64,000 nucleotides of DNA from Salinigranum marinum (GTDB lineage Archaea > Halobacteriota > Halobacteria > Halobacteriales > Haloferacaceae), in the NCBI RefSeq assembly GCF_024228675.1, contig NZ_CP100461.1, positions 372,001 through 436,000 of the forward strand, written 5' to 3'. Under the pieces are notes generated by a model, which was given only the letters and a program-made list of their open reading frames with translations, had not been told where the DNA came from and ran no database searches. Shown here one piece after another: positions 17,352-27,965 of this stretch. The position numbers and the translations under genes are program-made. How positions within the stretch are numbered: position 1 is the stretch's first letter; every line of letters begins with the position of its first letter.

Positions 17352-18272
17352 CTACGTGTACTGCTCGCAGATGCGACGTAGCCCCTCGCGGAACGTGATC
17401 TGCGGCTCCCAGCCGGTCGCCGCCCGCATCTTCGAGATGTCGGCCATCGTGTCGTGGACGTAGACGTACTCGGGGATCGGGTTCTCGACGTACGTCGGGT
17501 CGACATCCGTTCCCAGCTCCTCGTTCAGCAGCTCTACCACCGTGTCGAAGTCGTAGCTCTTGCCGGTGCCCAGGTTGTAGATCCCGTCGAGTTCGTGCTC
17601 CGCGGCGGCGACGAGTCCCCGGACGATGTCGTCGACGTGCGTGAAGTCGCGCGTCTGCGTCCCGTCGCCGTAGATCTCGGGGGAGCGCCCGTTGGCGATG
17701 TCGTCGGCGAACTGCGCGAGGATGTTCGCGTACTCGCCTTTGTGTCCCTCGTTGCCGCCGTACCCCTGATACACCGAGAAGAAGCGCATCCCCGCCATCG
17801 TCATGTCGTAGTGGTGTGAGAAGTACTCGGCGTAGCGCTCCCGCCCCAGCTTCGACGCCTCGTACCCCGTGCGCGTCTCGACGTCCATGTCCTCGGGCGA
17901 AGGCTCCGTCCGATCGCCGTAGATCGACGACGTCGACGCGTACACGACCGTGTCACAGCCGTCGTCGCGCGCCTGCACGACCGTGTTGACGAACCCCTCG
18001 ATGTTCACTCTGACCCCTTTCTGGGGGTTCTCCTCGTGCATCGCGTACGAGGAAAGCGCCGCGAGGTGGAACACCACGTCGATTCCCTCGGTGGGGAGGT
18101 CCTCGGCGAGGACGCTCGTGTCGACGAACTCCACGTCCGAGACGAGGTTCTCCGGCGTCCCGAGATACTCGTCGTCGACCGCGATGACCTCGTTGTCCGC
18201 GGCCAGCGTGTTCGCGAGGTTCGAGCCGATGAAGCCCGCGCCGCCCGTCACCAGAACCGTCTGTCCTTTCAT
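17352..18272 (-). CDS. NAD-dependent epimerase/dehydratase (UDP-glucose 4-epimerase type)
   Basis: A 306-residue extended short-chain dehydrogenase. The NAD-binding VTGGAGFIGSNLA is at residues 7-19, and the catalytic pair is YEASKLGRE (YxxxK, about residue 140), with STSSIYGD just before. Sugar-nucleotide binding and epimerase-type C-terminal features follow (FFSVYQGYG, DFTHVDDIVRGL). Such enzymes make nucleotide sugars for haloarchaeal glycoproteins and polysaccharides. The ORF runs back to 18452, but the true start is the ATG at 18272 (MKGQTVLVTGG), beside an AT-richer promoter stretch. Substrate unknown. Confidence 0.88.
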   Translation of the reverse strand: MKGQTVLVTGGAGFIGSNLANTLAADNEVIAVDDEYLGTPENLVSDVEFVDTSVLAEDLPTEGIDVVFHLAALSSYAMHEENPQKGVRVNIEGFVNTVVQARDDGCDTVVYASTSSIYGDRTEPSPEDMDVETRTGYEASKLGRERYAEYFSHHYDMTMAGMRFFSVYQGYGGNEGHKGEYANILAQFADDIANGRSPEIYGDGTQTRDFTHVDDIVRGLVAAAEHELDGIYNLGTGKSYDFDTVVELLNEELGTDVDPTYVENPIPEYVYVHDTMADISKMRAATGWEPQITFREGLRRICEQYT

Positions 18273-18694
18273 ACGCGTGGATGTCAGGCGAACCGATAAA
18301 AAAACGGCCGGATCCGTTCTCACACGGTAGAACGTGACGGGATGTTCATCAGATCGGGTGAGTCGGCCACGAACCGAACGGAAACCGGTGGACTGCGCTG
18401 CTGTCGACACGAGCGCGCCGCCCCCGTGCGGAACGATACCGTTCAGTGACATCCTCCTCGCCGTCTACCGCGAGGAGGATGTCACCCCGACGACCGCATC
18501 GCCGACCTGGTCGACGACGGCGTCGTCTGAGAGGGACCGTTGCGACTGTTTCTCGGTGCCTCGCAACTGTGCCGACGAGACACCGGTGATGACTCGCAAC
18601 TGTCCCGACGAGTCGCCGACTTCGGACGACGCCGTTTTCTGCCCCCTCCCTCTCGTGTGCGACACAGTGGAGGACGGACGCAGGTGAACGACGG
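18273..18694. other. 422-base intergenic region with an IS-like palindrome and repeats
   Basis: No convincing full gene. It holds the epimerase promoter (18285-18330), a perfect 16-base inverted repeat (18446-18485), and a possible remnant of a gene 3' end just after it (reading ...DDRIADLVDDGVV and a stop at 18526-18528). Two near-identical 20-base direct repeats follow at 18560-18579 and 18593-18612 (one mismatch). Confidence 0.6.
18446..18485. repeat. Perfect 16-bp inverted repeat resembling an IS200/IS605-type end
   Basis: The arms 18446-18461 (GTGACATCCTCCTCGC) and 18470-18485 are exact reverse complements around an 8-base loop. The first 19 bases match the right end of the tnpB element at 46381 with two differences, so this is probably a solo or degenerate element end, not a simple terminator. 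Confidence 0.7.
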
Positions 18695-19507
18695 ATGACC
18701 GACCCGGACCGGACGGTGCTCGTCACCGGGTCGTCGTCGGGGCTCGGCCGCGCAACCGCCCGTCGCTTCCGCGACGCGGGGTGGACCGTCTACGCGACCG
18801 CGCGCGATCCCGCCGACGCCGCCGGGCTCGCCGACCGCGGCTGCCACACGCCCGCGCTGGACGTCACCGACGACGCGGCCGTCTCGCGGGTCGTCGGCGA
18901 GGCGGCGGCCGACGGCCTCGACTGCCTGGTCAACAACGCCGGCTTCGGGCAGTACGGCCCCGTCGAGGACGTGCCGACGGACCGCCTCGCCCGACAGTTC
19001 GACGTCAACGTCGCCGGCCCCCACAGGCTCTGCCGGGCGGCGCTGTCACACCTGCGCGAACGCGAGGGCACGATCGTGACGCTGTCGAGCCTCGCGGCGC
19101 ACGCGTCCTTCCCCGGCGCGGGGGCGTACTGCGCGTCGAAGGCGGCCGTCGAGGCACACCACGACGCGCTCCGGGCCGAACTGTCGGCCGATGCGGGCGT
19201 CGACGTCGTCCTCGTCGAGCCGGGCCCGGTCGATACCGGCTTTCGGGCCCGACGCGAGCGGGAACTGGACGCGCTCGATCCCTCGCCGGCGTACGCCGCC
19301 GTCTACGACCGTCATCGCGGCGAGACGACTCGCGGTGCGCTGTTCGGCGCGACGACGCCTGTCGACGTCGCAGACTGCATCTTCGACGCGGCGACGCAGC
19401 CGGATCCACCGGCCCGCGTTCCGGTCGGCCGACGTGTGCGCGTCGCCTGCGCGCTGGCTCGATACGTCCCCGACGCGTGGCGCGAGCGGGTGTACGACTG
19501 GCTGTGA
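18695..19507 (+). CDS. Short-chain dehydrogenase/reductase (SDR)
   Basis: A 270-residue classical SDR. It has the cofactor motif VTGSSSGLGRATA (residues 9-21), LVNNAGFGQYG (NNAG, about residue 77), the catalytic Ser region LSSLAAHASFPG and YCASK (YxxxK, about 145). The C-terminal part after PGPVDTGF is longer than the minimal SDR and resembles retinol-dehydrogenase-like members. Arg in TARDPAD suggests NADP preference. It is convergent with the LOV kinase ending at 19529. Substrate unknown. Confidence 0.88.
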   Translation: MTDPDRTVLVTGSSSGLGRATARRFRDAGWTVYATARDPADAAGLADRGCHTPALDVTDDAAVSRVVGEAAADGLDCLVNNAGFGQYGPVEDVPTDRLARQFDVNVAGPHRLCRAALSHLREREGTIVTLSSLAAHASFPGAGAYCASKAAVEAHHDALRAELSADAGVDVVLVEPGPVDTGFRARRERELDALDPSPAYAAVYDRHRGETTRGALFGATTPVDVADCIFDAATQPDPPARVPVGRRVRVACALARYVPDAWRERVYDWL

Positions 19508-19528
19508 CCGGCGGCGTCGTGGCCGTGG

Positions 19529-21097
19529 TCAGGCTGCGGCGTCGTCTCCGGCGTCCGGCTCCGGCGGGTCACGCACCGGACACCGGACGTGCAGCCGACC
19601 GCCGTGCCCGTCGGAACGGATCAACTCGCCGCCGGCGGTCGTCGTCACCCACCGGAGCACCCAGAGACCGAGCCGGTCGGCGTGTCGGAGCGGCGTCTCG
19701 TGGCCCGCCTCGATCACCGCCCAGTCGGACTCGGCGAGCCCCGGGCCGTTGTCGGAGATGGCGATATCGACGACGTCCGCGGTCGCGTCGTGTGTCGCGA
19801 CGATCGACACCGACCGCTCCTCACGAGCGTTGTCGCTGAGGAGCATGGCGACGTAGTCGACACAGCCGAGCGACAGTGATTCGGCGCTGAGGTGGACGGG
19901 ATCGGCGGGAACGTCGATGCGGACCGTCACGTCGGGGTACTGCTCGTTGAGCTCCGCCCGGACCGATTCGAGGATCTCCGAGACCGTGCGGACGTCGGCG
20001 TCGGGCGAGTCGTCGCCGAACACGTGTTCGACGTGTCCGACCTCCTCGCTCAGGGAGACGAGCCGTTCGACCGCCCGACGGACGCGGTCGATCGCCTCCG
20101 TTCGCTCCGCCCCGTCGGTCTCCCCCAGCGCGGCCGTGTAGCCGTCGATGATGTTCAGCTCGTTGCGGAGGTTGTGCCGCAGGAGTCGGTTGAGCACGTT
20201 CACCCGTTGCTCGTGGAGCTTTCGGGGCGTGATGTCCGTCTGGAACCCGACGAAGTGTGTCACGTCGCCGTCGCCGTCGCGAACGGGGGCGATGTCGACC
20301 TTGTTCCAGAAGCGCTCGCCGTCGCGCGTGTAGTTCACCACGTCGACGCTCACCGGCTCGGCCGCTCCGATCGCCGCCCGCATCTCCCGGACGGTCGCCC
20401 CGTCGGTCCCCGCGCCCTGCAGGAACCGGCAGTTCCGCCCGACGACCGCCTCCCAGTCGTAGCCGGTGAGCGCGAGGAACGCGTCGTTGGCGTACACCAG
20501 CGGGTGGTCGTCCGCCGCGTCGGCGATGGTGATGCCGATGGGTGCCTCGGCGATCGCGCGGTCGCGCACGCGGAGCTCCATGAGCGCCGTTTCGAGTTCA
20601 GCCTCCCGATCGGCGAGCCGGCGGCTCTGCCGCCGCCTGACGAGGAGGTTCCGGAGGCGGGCGCGGAACGCGGCTTTCGACAGCGGCACCGGGATCACCT
20701 CGTCGACGGCCGTCCACGTCTCGGGTCTGGCGGCCGCGTCGCACGGGTCGACCAGCACCACCGGCAGGAAAGCCGGGTCGGCGGCGGCCCGACGAGCGAC
20801 GATCTCCCCGCGGTGGCGGTCGAGCGACTCCCGGTCGACGATGCAGAGGTCGACGTCATCCGAGAGCGCGTCGACGTCGGCGGTCGCCGTGACAGTCGCC
20901 TCGGCGTCGAGCGACTCCGCGAGCAGTCGGCGGTTCCGACACTCCCGCAGGAGCAACAGGACGGTCGGCGTCGATCCGTCCGCGAAGAGCCGTCCGAGCG
21001 GTCCGACGGACGTCCCGTTCGCCTCGGTCAGCCCCCCTGGCTGGTCGTAGCTGCCGTCGCTGTCGGGCGGTCGCGCGTCGCCAGGGTGGTCGGTCAT
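19529..21097 (-). CDS. LOV-domain sensor histidine kinase with receiver-like N-terminus
   Basis: A 522-residue soluble kinase. Residues about 45-155 resemble a response-regulator receiver fold (VLLLLRECRNRRLL, DLCIVDRESL, VIPVPLSKAAFRARL). A LOV domain spans about 175-295 with GRNCRFLQ (adduct Cys 223) and NYTRDGERFWNKV, the full FMN-binding signature. Then come a HisKA-like RHNLRNELNII and an HATPase_c domain (LLSDNARE, ISDNGPGL). Blue-light sensing through a flavin-cysteinyl adduct is the established LOV mechanism; photoactivity here is inferred. It lies 48 bases downstream of the KaiC-like gene on the same strand, so the two are likely co-transcribed. Confidence 0.88.
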   Translation of the reverse strand: MTDHPGDARPPDSDGSYDQPGGLTEANGTSVGPLGRLFADGSTPTVLLLLRECRNRRLLAESLDAEATVTATADVDALSDDVDLCIVDRESLDRHRGEIVARRAAADPAFLPVVLVDPCDAAARPETWTAVDEVIPVPLSKAAFRARLRNLLVRRRQSRRLADREAELETALMELRVRDRAIAEAPIGITIADAADDHPLVYANDAFLALTGYDWEAVVGRNCRFLQGAGTDGATVREMRAAIGAAEPVSVDVVNYTRDGERFWNKVDIAPVRDGDGDVTHFVGFQTDITPRKLHEQRVNVLNRLLRHNLRNELNIIDGYTAALGETDGAERTEAIDRVRRAVERLVSLSEEVGHVEHVFGDDSPDADVRTVSEILESVRAELNEQYPDVTVRIDVPADPVHLSAESLSLGCVDYVAMLLSDNAREERSVSIVATHDATADVVDIAISDNGPGLAESDWAVIEAGHETPLRHADRLGLWVLRWVTTTAGGELIRSDGHGGRLHVRCPVRDPPEPDAGDDAAA

Positions 21098-21145
21098 GGT
21101 TAGTCTCGCGTGGCCGTGAGGGCGGTGAGCAGCGTTCGGATCACG

Positions 21146-22621
<1,476 letters not shown>

Positions 22622-22948
22622 TACCTGGTCGACGACACCGGCCTGTATATTCTTTTGGGCGCTATACGGCGTCTTCACGCGGTCGTTTTCCGCCCTGGCC
22701 GGTCCGGTCGACACGCGTGTCGACGCCCGGAGCGAGCGGCGCGGCGTCGGGTGGGCCGTGCGGTTCGTTTCGCGGGCCGAGGGTCGGGGACGGTGACCGC
22801 GGCGGGACACCGACTCACGAACATACAAATACTGCCCAGCACATCGGCGTGTCATGGACGGGACGCTCGACGGAACGGCCGCGAGGATCACCGACGCGGG
22901 GACGGTTCCGACCGTGGCCCCGACGGCCGTTCGCCGTCCCCTGCCCGC
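22622..22948. other. 327-base divergent control region (kaiC-like / peptide permease)
   Basis: No credible gene. AT-rich elements lie near 22647-22665 (TATATTCTTTTGGGCGCTATA, read toward the kaiC-like gene on the minus strand) and near 22820-22835 (ACATACAAATACTG, toward the permease operon). Confidence 0.4.
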
Positions 22949-23899
22949 ATGAACCAGCTCAGATACATCGGCGTCCGGATCCTCCAGACGGTCCCCGTGT
23001 TGTTCGGCGTCTCGGTCGTCGTGTTCGCCATCATCCACTCGGCTCCGGGCGATCCGATCGTGAACCTTCTCGGCATCGAGGCCACCGAGGGGAACGTCGA
23101 CCGGCTCCGGCGGCAGTACGGCCTCGACCAGCCGATCTACGTCCAGTACCTCGAGTGGCTCGCCGGGGTGCTCCAGGGCGACCTCGGGCGCTCGATCACC
23201 CAGAGCCGACCCGTCGCGAGCCTCATCGCCAGCCGGCTCCCGGCGACGCTGTTTCTCGCCATCGCGTCGATGCTCGTCGCGGTCGCCATCGCGGTCCCGG
23301 CGGGGGTCGTCAGCGCGGTGAGGAACGGAACCCCCACTGACTACGCCGTGACGGCGGGCGCGCTCGCCGGGGTCTCCGTCCCGAACTTCTGGCTCGGGCT
23401 CGTGCTCGTCTTGGTGTTCGCCCGCACCCTCGGGATCGCCCCCCCGGGCAACTACGTCTCGCCGCTCGCCGACCCGGTCGCGGCGGTCAGACACGTCGCG
23501 ATGCCCGCGGTGACGGTGGGCACGGCCTTTGCCGCGCTGCTCGCCAGACAGACACGGTCGTCGATGCTCGACGCCCTCTCGACGGAGCACGTCCGGATGG
23601 CCAAGTCCAAGGGGCTTCCGTCGCGGACCGTCTTCGTCCGCCACGCGCTGAAGGGTGCGCTCCTCCCGGTCGTGACCGTCGCCGGCCTGCAGTTCGGCTA
23701 CCTCCTTTCGGCGACGGTCGTCGTCGAACAGGTGTTCGCGTGGCCCGGCATGGGCCGACTCATCTGGCTCGCCGTCCGCCAGCAGGACTACCCCACGCTC
23801 CAGGGCACCGTCCTCGTCGTCGCGACGCTGTTCGTGGCCGTGAACCTCGTCGTCGACCTCGCGTACGCGTATCTCGACCCACGGGTGGGATCCGCGTGA
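22949..23899 (+). CDS. ABC peptide-type permease, DppB-like
   Basis: A 316-residue inner component of a dipeptide/oligopeptide/nickel ABC importer with six membrane segments. The N-terminal RILQTVPVLFGVSVVVFAIIH and the GDPI...YGLDQPIYVQYL stretch are typical of DppB/OppB. The ATPase-coupling EAA-like loop is MAKSKGLPSRTVFVRHALKGALLPV. Start at ATG 22949 because the first membrane helix follows directly. Its stop overlaps the next permease start (GTGA). It works with the proteins encoded at 23896 and 24789 and probably with the binding protein at 27966. Confidence 0.9.
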   Translation: MNQLRYIGVRILQTVPVLFGVSVVVFAIIHSAPGDPIVNLLGIEATEGNVDRLRRQYGLDQPIYVQYLEWLAGVLQGDLGRSITQSRPVASLIASRLPATLFLAIASMLVAVAIAVPAGVVSAVRNGTPTDYAVTAGALAGVSVPNFWLGLVLVLVFARTLGIAPPGNYVSPLADPVAAVRHVAMPAVTVGTAFAALLARQTRSSMLDALSTEHVRMAKSKGLPSRTVFVRHALKGALLPVVTVAGLQFGYLLSATVVVEQVFAWPGMGRLIWLAVRQQDYPTLQGTVLVVATLFVAVNLVVDLAYAYLDPRVGSA

Positions 23900-24786
23900 C
23901 GCCCCGGCCGCGCCGCACGCGCGTCTGGCGGTCGTTCCGGAGCCACCCACCCGCTGTGGCCGGACTCGCCGTCGTCGCGGTCGTCACGGTCGTCGGCGTC
24001 GTCGCGTTCGTCGACGACGCCCTGCTGGGCAACGCGCTCGTCACGGCCGTCTGGCACAGCCCGTTCGATCCGGCGTTCGTCCCGCTCGCCCCGCCCTCTC
24101 CCGCCCACCCGTTCGGAACCGACAGCCTGGGGCGGGACGTCCTCGCGCGGACCGTCTACGGCGCGAAAGTGTCTGTCCAGGTCGCTCTTACTGCCGTCGT
24201 CGTCGCCGCCGTCGTCGGCTCCCCCCTCGGGATCGTCGCGGGCTACGCCGGCGGCACGGTCGAGACGGTGCTGATGCGCCTCGTGGACGTCCTCCTGGGC
24301 TTTCCGGCGCTCGTCCTCGCCATCGGGCTGGTCGCCGCGCTCGGCTTCAGCCTCACCAACGTCGTCATCGCCCTGGGGGTGGTGTACGTCCCGCAGTTCG
24401 CCCGCATTGCCCGGAGTTCGGCCCTGTCGGTGTCGGAGGAAGAGTACGTCGACGCCGCCCGCGTGCTGGGCTACTCGCGGACGCACATCGTCTTCCGCGA
24501 GGTGCTCCCCAACAGCGTCTCCCCCCTGCTGGTGCAGGCATCGTTGCTCATGGCCTTCGCCATCATCGCCGAGGCGTCGCTGTCGTTCCTCGGGCTCGGC
24601 GTCCAGCCGCCGACGCCGACGTGGGGAGCGATGGTGTCGGCCGGCAGCGGCTACCTCACCTCGGCCCCGTGGATCTCGCTGTTCCCCGGGGGCGCCATCT
24701 TCCTGTCGGTGCTCGGCTTCAACCTCGTCGGCGACGGCCTCAGAGATGCTCTCGACCCGCGCGACGTCTCCGAACGGAGGTTCTGA
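23896..24786 (+). CDS. ABC peptide-type permease, DppC-like
   Basis: A 296-residue second permease of the same importer. A short Arg-rich N-terminus and first helix (VAGLAVVAVVTVVGVVAFV) are followed by the DppC mark HPFGTDSLGRDVLARTVYGAK and by the coupling loop EEYVDAARVLGYSRTHIVFREVLPNSV. It starts at GTG 23896, inside the end of the upstream permease gene, indicating translational coupling. The product forms the membrane channel with the DppB-like protein. Confidence 0.9.
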   Translation: MTPRPRRTRVWRSFRSHPPAVAGLAVVAVVTVVGVVAFVDDALLGNALVTAVWHSPFDPAFVPLAPPSPAHPFGTDSLGRDVLARTVYGAKVSVQVALTAVVVAAVVGSPLGIVAGYAGGTVETVLMRLVDVLLGFPALVLAIGLVAALGFSLTNVVIALGVVYVPQFARIARSSALSVSEEEYVDAARVLGYSRTHIVFREVLPNSVSPLLVQASLLMAFAIIAEASLSFLGLGVQPPTPTWGAMVSAGSGYLTSAPWISLFPGGAIFLSVLGFNLVGDGLRDALDPRDVSERRF

Positions 24787-24788
24787 TC

Positions 24789-26927
24789 GTGACTCGCAGG
24801 GACACCTCGACACCGGCTCCACGGGGTGACACCGGTGCGGAGCCGGTGCTCGCCGTCGAGGGGTTGACGACCGAGTTCGCGACCGACGACGGCGTCGTCC
24901 GCGCGGTCGAGGACGTGAGTTTCGAGCTGTACCCCGGCGAGACCTTGGGAATCGTCGGCGAGTCCGGATCGGGAAAGAGCGTCACAGCGCGGTCGATCGT
25001 GGGCCTGCTCGACGACACCGGCCGGATCGCAGCCGGGTCCGTTCGGCTCAACGGGACGGAGCTCACGACCCTCTCCGAGCGCCGGCTCCAGCGCGTCCGC
25101 GGCACCGAAATCGCGATGGTGTTTCAGGACCCGACGGCGGCGCTGACGCCCGTGGTCACGGTCGGAACGCAGCTCGTCGAGACGATCCTGACCCACCAGG
25201 ACGTCACGAAACGCGAGGCACGCGCCCGCGCCGTCGACCTCCTCGAATCGGTCCGGATTGCCGACCCCGAGGCGGTCGTCGACGCGTACCCCCACCAGCT
25301 GTCGGGCGGCCAGCGCCAGCGCGTCCTCGTCGCCATCGCGGTCTCCTGTGACCCCGACGTGCTCATCGCCGACGAGCCGACGACGGCGCTCGACGTGACG
25401 ATCGAGGCGCAACTCCTCGACCTCCTCGACGAAGTCGCCCGGGAGCGCGATCTGAGCGTCGTCCACATCACCCACGACCTCGGCGTGATCGCGGCGGCGG
25501 CCGACCGCGTCGCCGTCATGTACGCGGGGCGGTTCGTCGAGACGGGCGCGACCGACGACGTGTTCGGCTCGCCGAGACATCCTTACACCGCGGGGCTGCT
25601 CCGGGCGACTCCCCGGCTCGAAGACGTCGAACCAGAACTCCTCGCGGGGAGCGTTCCCACGCCCGAGTCGCGGCCGCGTGGCTGTAACTTCGCCCCGCGG
25701 TGTCCGCACGCGACCGACGCCTGTCTCGCCGACGACCCGCCGTTGAGTGCGCTCGACGGGCACGACCTCGACGAACGTGACCTCGGCGCGGACGGGCTCG
25801 ACGGACGCGACGCCGGTGGACGCGGCGCACGCGCGGTCGCCTGCGTCCGAACGGAGGCGATCGGCGCGCTCGACCCGACGCCGCCGGCGACCCGCGACCG
25901 ACGAGCGGGAGCGAACCCGGGGGAGACGCTCGTCGAAGCACTCGGCCTCCGAAAGGAGTTCAGCGCCGCGTCCGGGCTCGTCGACCGGCTCCTCCCCGGC
26001 GGCGACCCCCCGGTGCAGGCCGTCGACGGCGTCGACCTCGCGCTGCGCGAACACGAGACGGTGGCGCTGGTCGGCGAGTCCGGCTCCGGCAAGACGACCC
26101 TCGGACGGCTGCTCGTCGCCCTCACCGACCCCACTCACGGGGCGGTCCGCTTCGCGGGACGCGACCTCACCGCAGTCCCCGACGCCGAACTCAGAGGCCG
26201 CGTTCAGTTCGTCTTTCAGGATCCCAGCTCGTCGCTCAACCCCCGGCAGACGGTCGGCCGAATCCTCCGGTACGCGGTCGAGAAACACGACGACAGCGAC
26301 GGAGACGCCGAAGCGCGCGTCGTCGAACTCCTCGAGGAGGTGGGGCTCGATCCGGCGACGCGGGACCAGTACCCCCACCAGCTGTCGGGCGGGCAGAAAC
26401 AGCGCGTCGCCGTCGCCCGGGCGCTGGCGGTGGACCCCGACGTGCTCATCGCCGACGAGCCCACGTCGGCGCTCGACGTGAGCGTCCAGGGACAGGTGCT
26501 CCACCTCCTCGACCGGATCCAGCGCGAGCGCGGCCTGGCGATGCTGTTCGTGAGCCATGATTTATCAGTAGTGAGACACGTGTCCGACCGCGTCGCCGTG
26601 ATGTATCTCGGGCGGATCGTCGAGGTCGGCGCGACCGAGGCGCTGTTCGAGACGCCGCTGCACCCCTACACCGAGGCGCTCATCAGCGCCGTCTCGTCGC
26701 CCGACCGCGGAGACGAGTCCGAGCGGATCGTCCTCGACGGGGAGATCCCCGACCCGAAAGCGCCACCCACGGGCTGTAACTTCGCCTCGCGCTGCCCGAA
26801 AGCGATGGACGAGTGCCACGGCCGCGACCCCGACCTGGTCCCGGTCGAAGACGACGGGGACCTCGACGGACGAGAGGTCGCCTGTCTGCTCCACAGCGAC
26901 GCGACGCGGTCGGAACCGTCACGCTGA
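24789..26927 (+). CDS. Fused double ATPase subunit of a peptide-type ABC importer (DppD-DppF)
   Basis: A 712-residue protein carrying two ABC cassettes that are separate DppD and DppF proteins in many bacteria. Cassette 1: Walker A GESGSGKSVTAR (about residue 57), signature LSGGQRQRV, Walker B VLIADEPTTALD. Cassette 2 (from about 380): GESGSGKTTLG, LSGGQKQRV, VLIADEPTSALD. Both end with the oligopeptide-type cysteine-containing region (GCNFAPRCPHATDACL and GCNFASRCPKAMDECH), known in related ATPases to bind an Fe-S cluster. GTG start two bases after the DppC stop. The linker (about 330-380) is acidic and Gly-rich. Confidence 0.9.
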   Translation: MTRRDTSTPAPRGDTGAEPVLAVEGLTTEFATDDGVVRAVEDVSFELYPGETLGIVGESGSGKSVTARSIVGLLDDTGRIAAGSVRLNGTELTTLSERRLQRVRGTEIAMVFQDPTAALTPVVTVGTQLVETILTHQDVTKREARARAVDLLESVRIADPEAVVDAYPHQLSGGQRQRVLVAIAVSCDPDVLIADEPTTALDVTIEAQLLDLLDEVARERDLSVVHITHDLGVIAAAADRVAVMYAGRFVETGATDDVFGSPRHPYTAGLLRATPRLEDVEPELLAGSVPTPESRPRGCNFAPRCPHATDACLADDPPLSALDGHDLDERDLGADGLDGRDAGGRGARAVACVRTEAIGALDPTPPATRDRRAGANPGETLVEALGLRKEFSAASGLVDRLLPGGDPPVQAVDGVDLALREHETVALVGESGSGKTTLGRLLVALTDPTHGAVRFAGRDLTAVPDAELRGRVQFVFQDPSSSLNPRQTVGRILRYAVEKHDDSDGDAEARVVELLEEVGLDPATRDQYPHQLSGGQKQRVAVARALAVDPDVLIADEPTSALDVSVQGQVLHLLDRIQRERGLAMLFVSHDLSVVRHVSDRVAVMYLGRIVEVGATEALFETPLHPYTEALISAVSSPDRGDESERIVLDGEIPDPKAPPTGCNFASRCPKAMDECHGRDPDLVPVEDDGDLDGREVACLLHSDATRSEPSR

Positions 26928-27032
26928 TCCGTTCGAGCCGGCGGCGTCGACAGAGCCCGGGACCGGCCTCGACTGCCCGCTTTCGCGACCCTCGACCGAC
27001 GGTTCCGACCGTCCGACAGGGGAGGAACACAT

Positions 27033-27923
27033 ATGTTACCACACCTCGAACAGTGTGGAACAGTAGACGAGAAGGCAGTTCAGATGGAGACCGTCACACA
27101 ACAGCGGACGGACCCCGCCGTCCGCGACGACCGCGTCCTTCCCGTGACCCGATGGGTCGCACGCCTCATCGTCCCGTTCCTCGCCGCCGCGTTCCTGGTT
27201 CTGTACGGCCTCCCGACCCGGACGACCGAGCTCTTCGCGTGGACGATCCGGCCCGAGATGACGCCCATCGTCATGGGTGCCGGCTACGGGGCGGGCGTCT
27301 ACTTCTTCTACCGGGTGTCGACCGCCGACGCGTGGCACACGGTCGCGCCCGTCTTCCTCGGTATCACGACGTTCACCTGGTTCATGGCCGTCGCCACCGT
27401 GCTCCACTGGGAGAACTTCAACCACGGGCACCACACGTTCGTCCTCTGGGTCGTGCTCTACGCCCTCACACCGGTGGTCGTGCCCGCCGTCTGGGCGCTC
27501 AACCGCCGGACCGATCCCGGCGCGTCCGGGGCGGAGACGGTGTCTCTCCCGCGATTCGTCCGTCTCCTCGGTGGCGGCCTGGGCGTCGTCCTCGCGATCA
27601 CCGCCGTCGTGCTCTTCGTCAGCCCCGGCGCGATGATCGACGCGTGGCCGTGGACGGTCTCACCGCTGACGGCGCGGATCCTCGCCGGGTGGTTCGCGCT
27701 GTTCGGTGTCGTCGACGCCGTCACCGTGCTCGATCCGCGTTGGAGCGGTGCCCGCATCCTGGTCCAGAGTCAACTGCTGGGGTTCACACTGGTGCTCGTC
27801 GGCGTTGCCCGCGTCCCGGACAACTTCGACCCGTCGAACCCCCTGACGTGGGCGGTCGTCGGCGGGATGGCGCTGTACCTCTGTGCGATCGCCGCCCTGT
27901 ACGCCTGGATGGAAACCCGGTGA
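27033..27923 (+). CDS. Integral membrane protein, function unknown
   Basis: A 296-residue protein with about eight hydrophobic segments (RLIVPFLAAAFLVLYG, IVMGAGYGAGVYFFY, VFLGITTFTWFMAVATVLHW, and others). A His-rich stretch WENFNHGHHTF lies in a loop. I recognise no named family. A good ribosome-binding-like GGAGG lies seven bases before the ATG at 27033, favouring that start over the internal ATG at 27084. It lies about 105 bases after the ATPase gene and may be read with it. It is convergent with the binding-protein gene. Confidence 0.6.
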   Translation: MLPHLEQCGTVDEKAVQMETVTQQRTDPAVRDDRVLPVTRWVARLIVPFLAAAFLVLYGLPTRTTELFAWTIRPEMTPIVMGAGYGAGVYFFYRVSTADAWHTVAPVFLGITTFTWFMAVATVLHWENFNHGHHTFVLWVVLYALTPVVVPAVWALNRRTDPGASGAETVSLPRFVRLLGGGLGVVLAITAVVLFVSPGAMIDAWPWTVSPLTARILAGWFALFGVVDAVTVLDPRWSGARILVQSQLLGFTLVLVGVARVPDNFDPSNPLTWAVVGGMALYLCAIAALYAWMETR

Positions 27924-27965
27924 AATCGCGGTGCCGCCTCGCGTTCCGGCCGCCCGATGGCCTCG

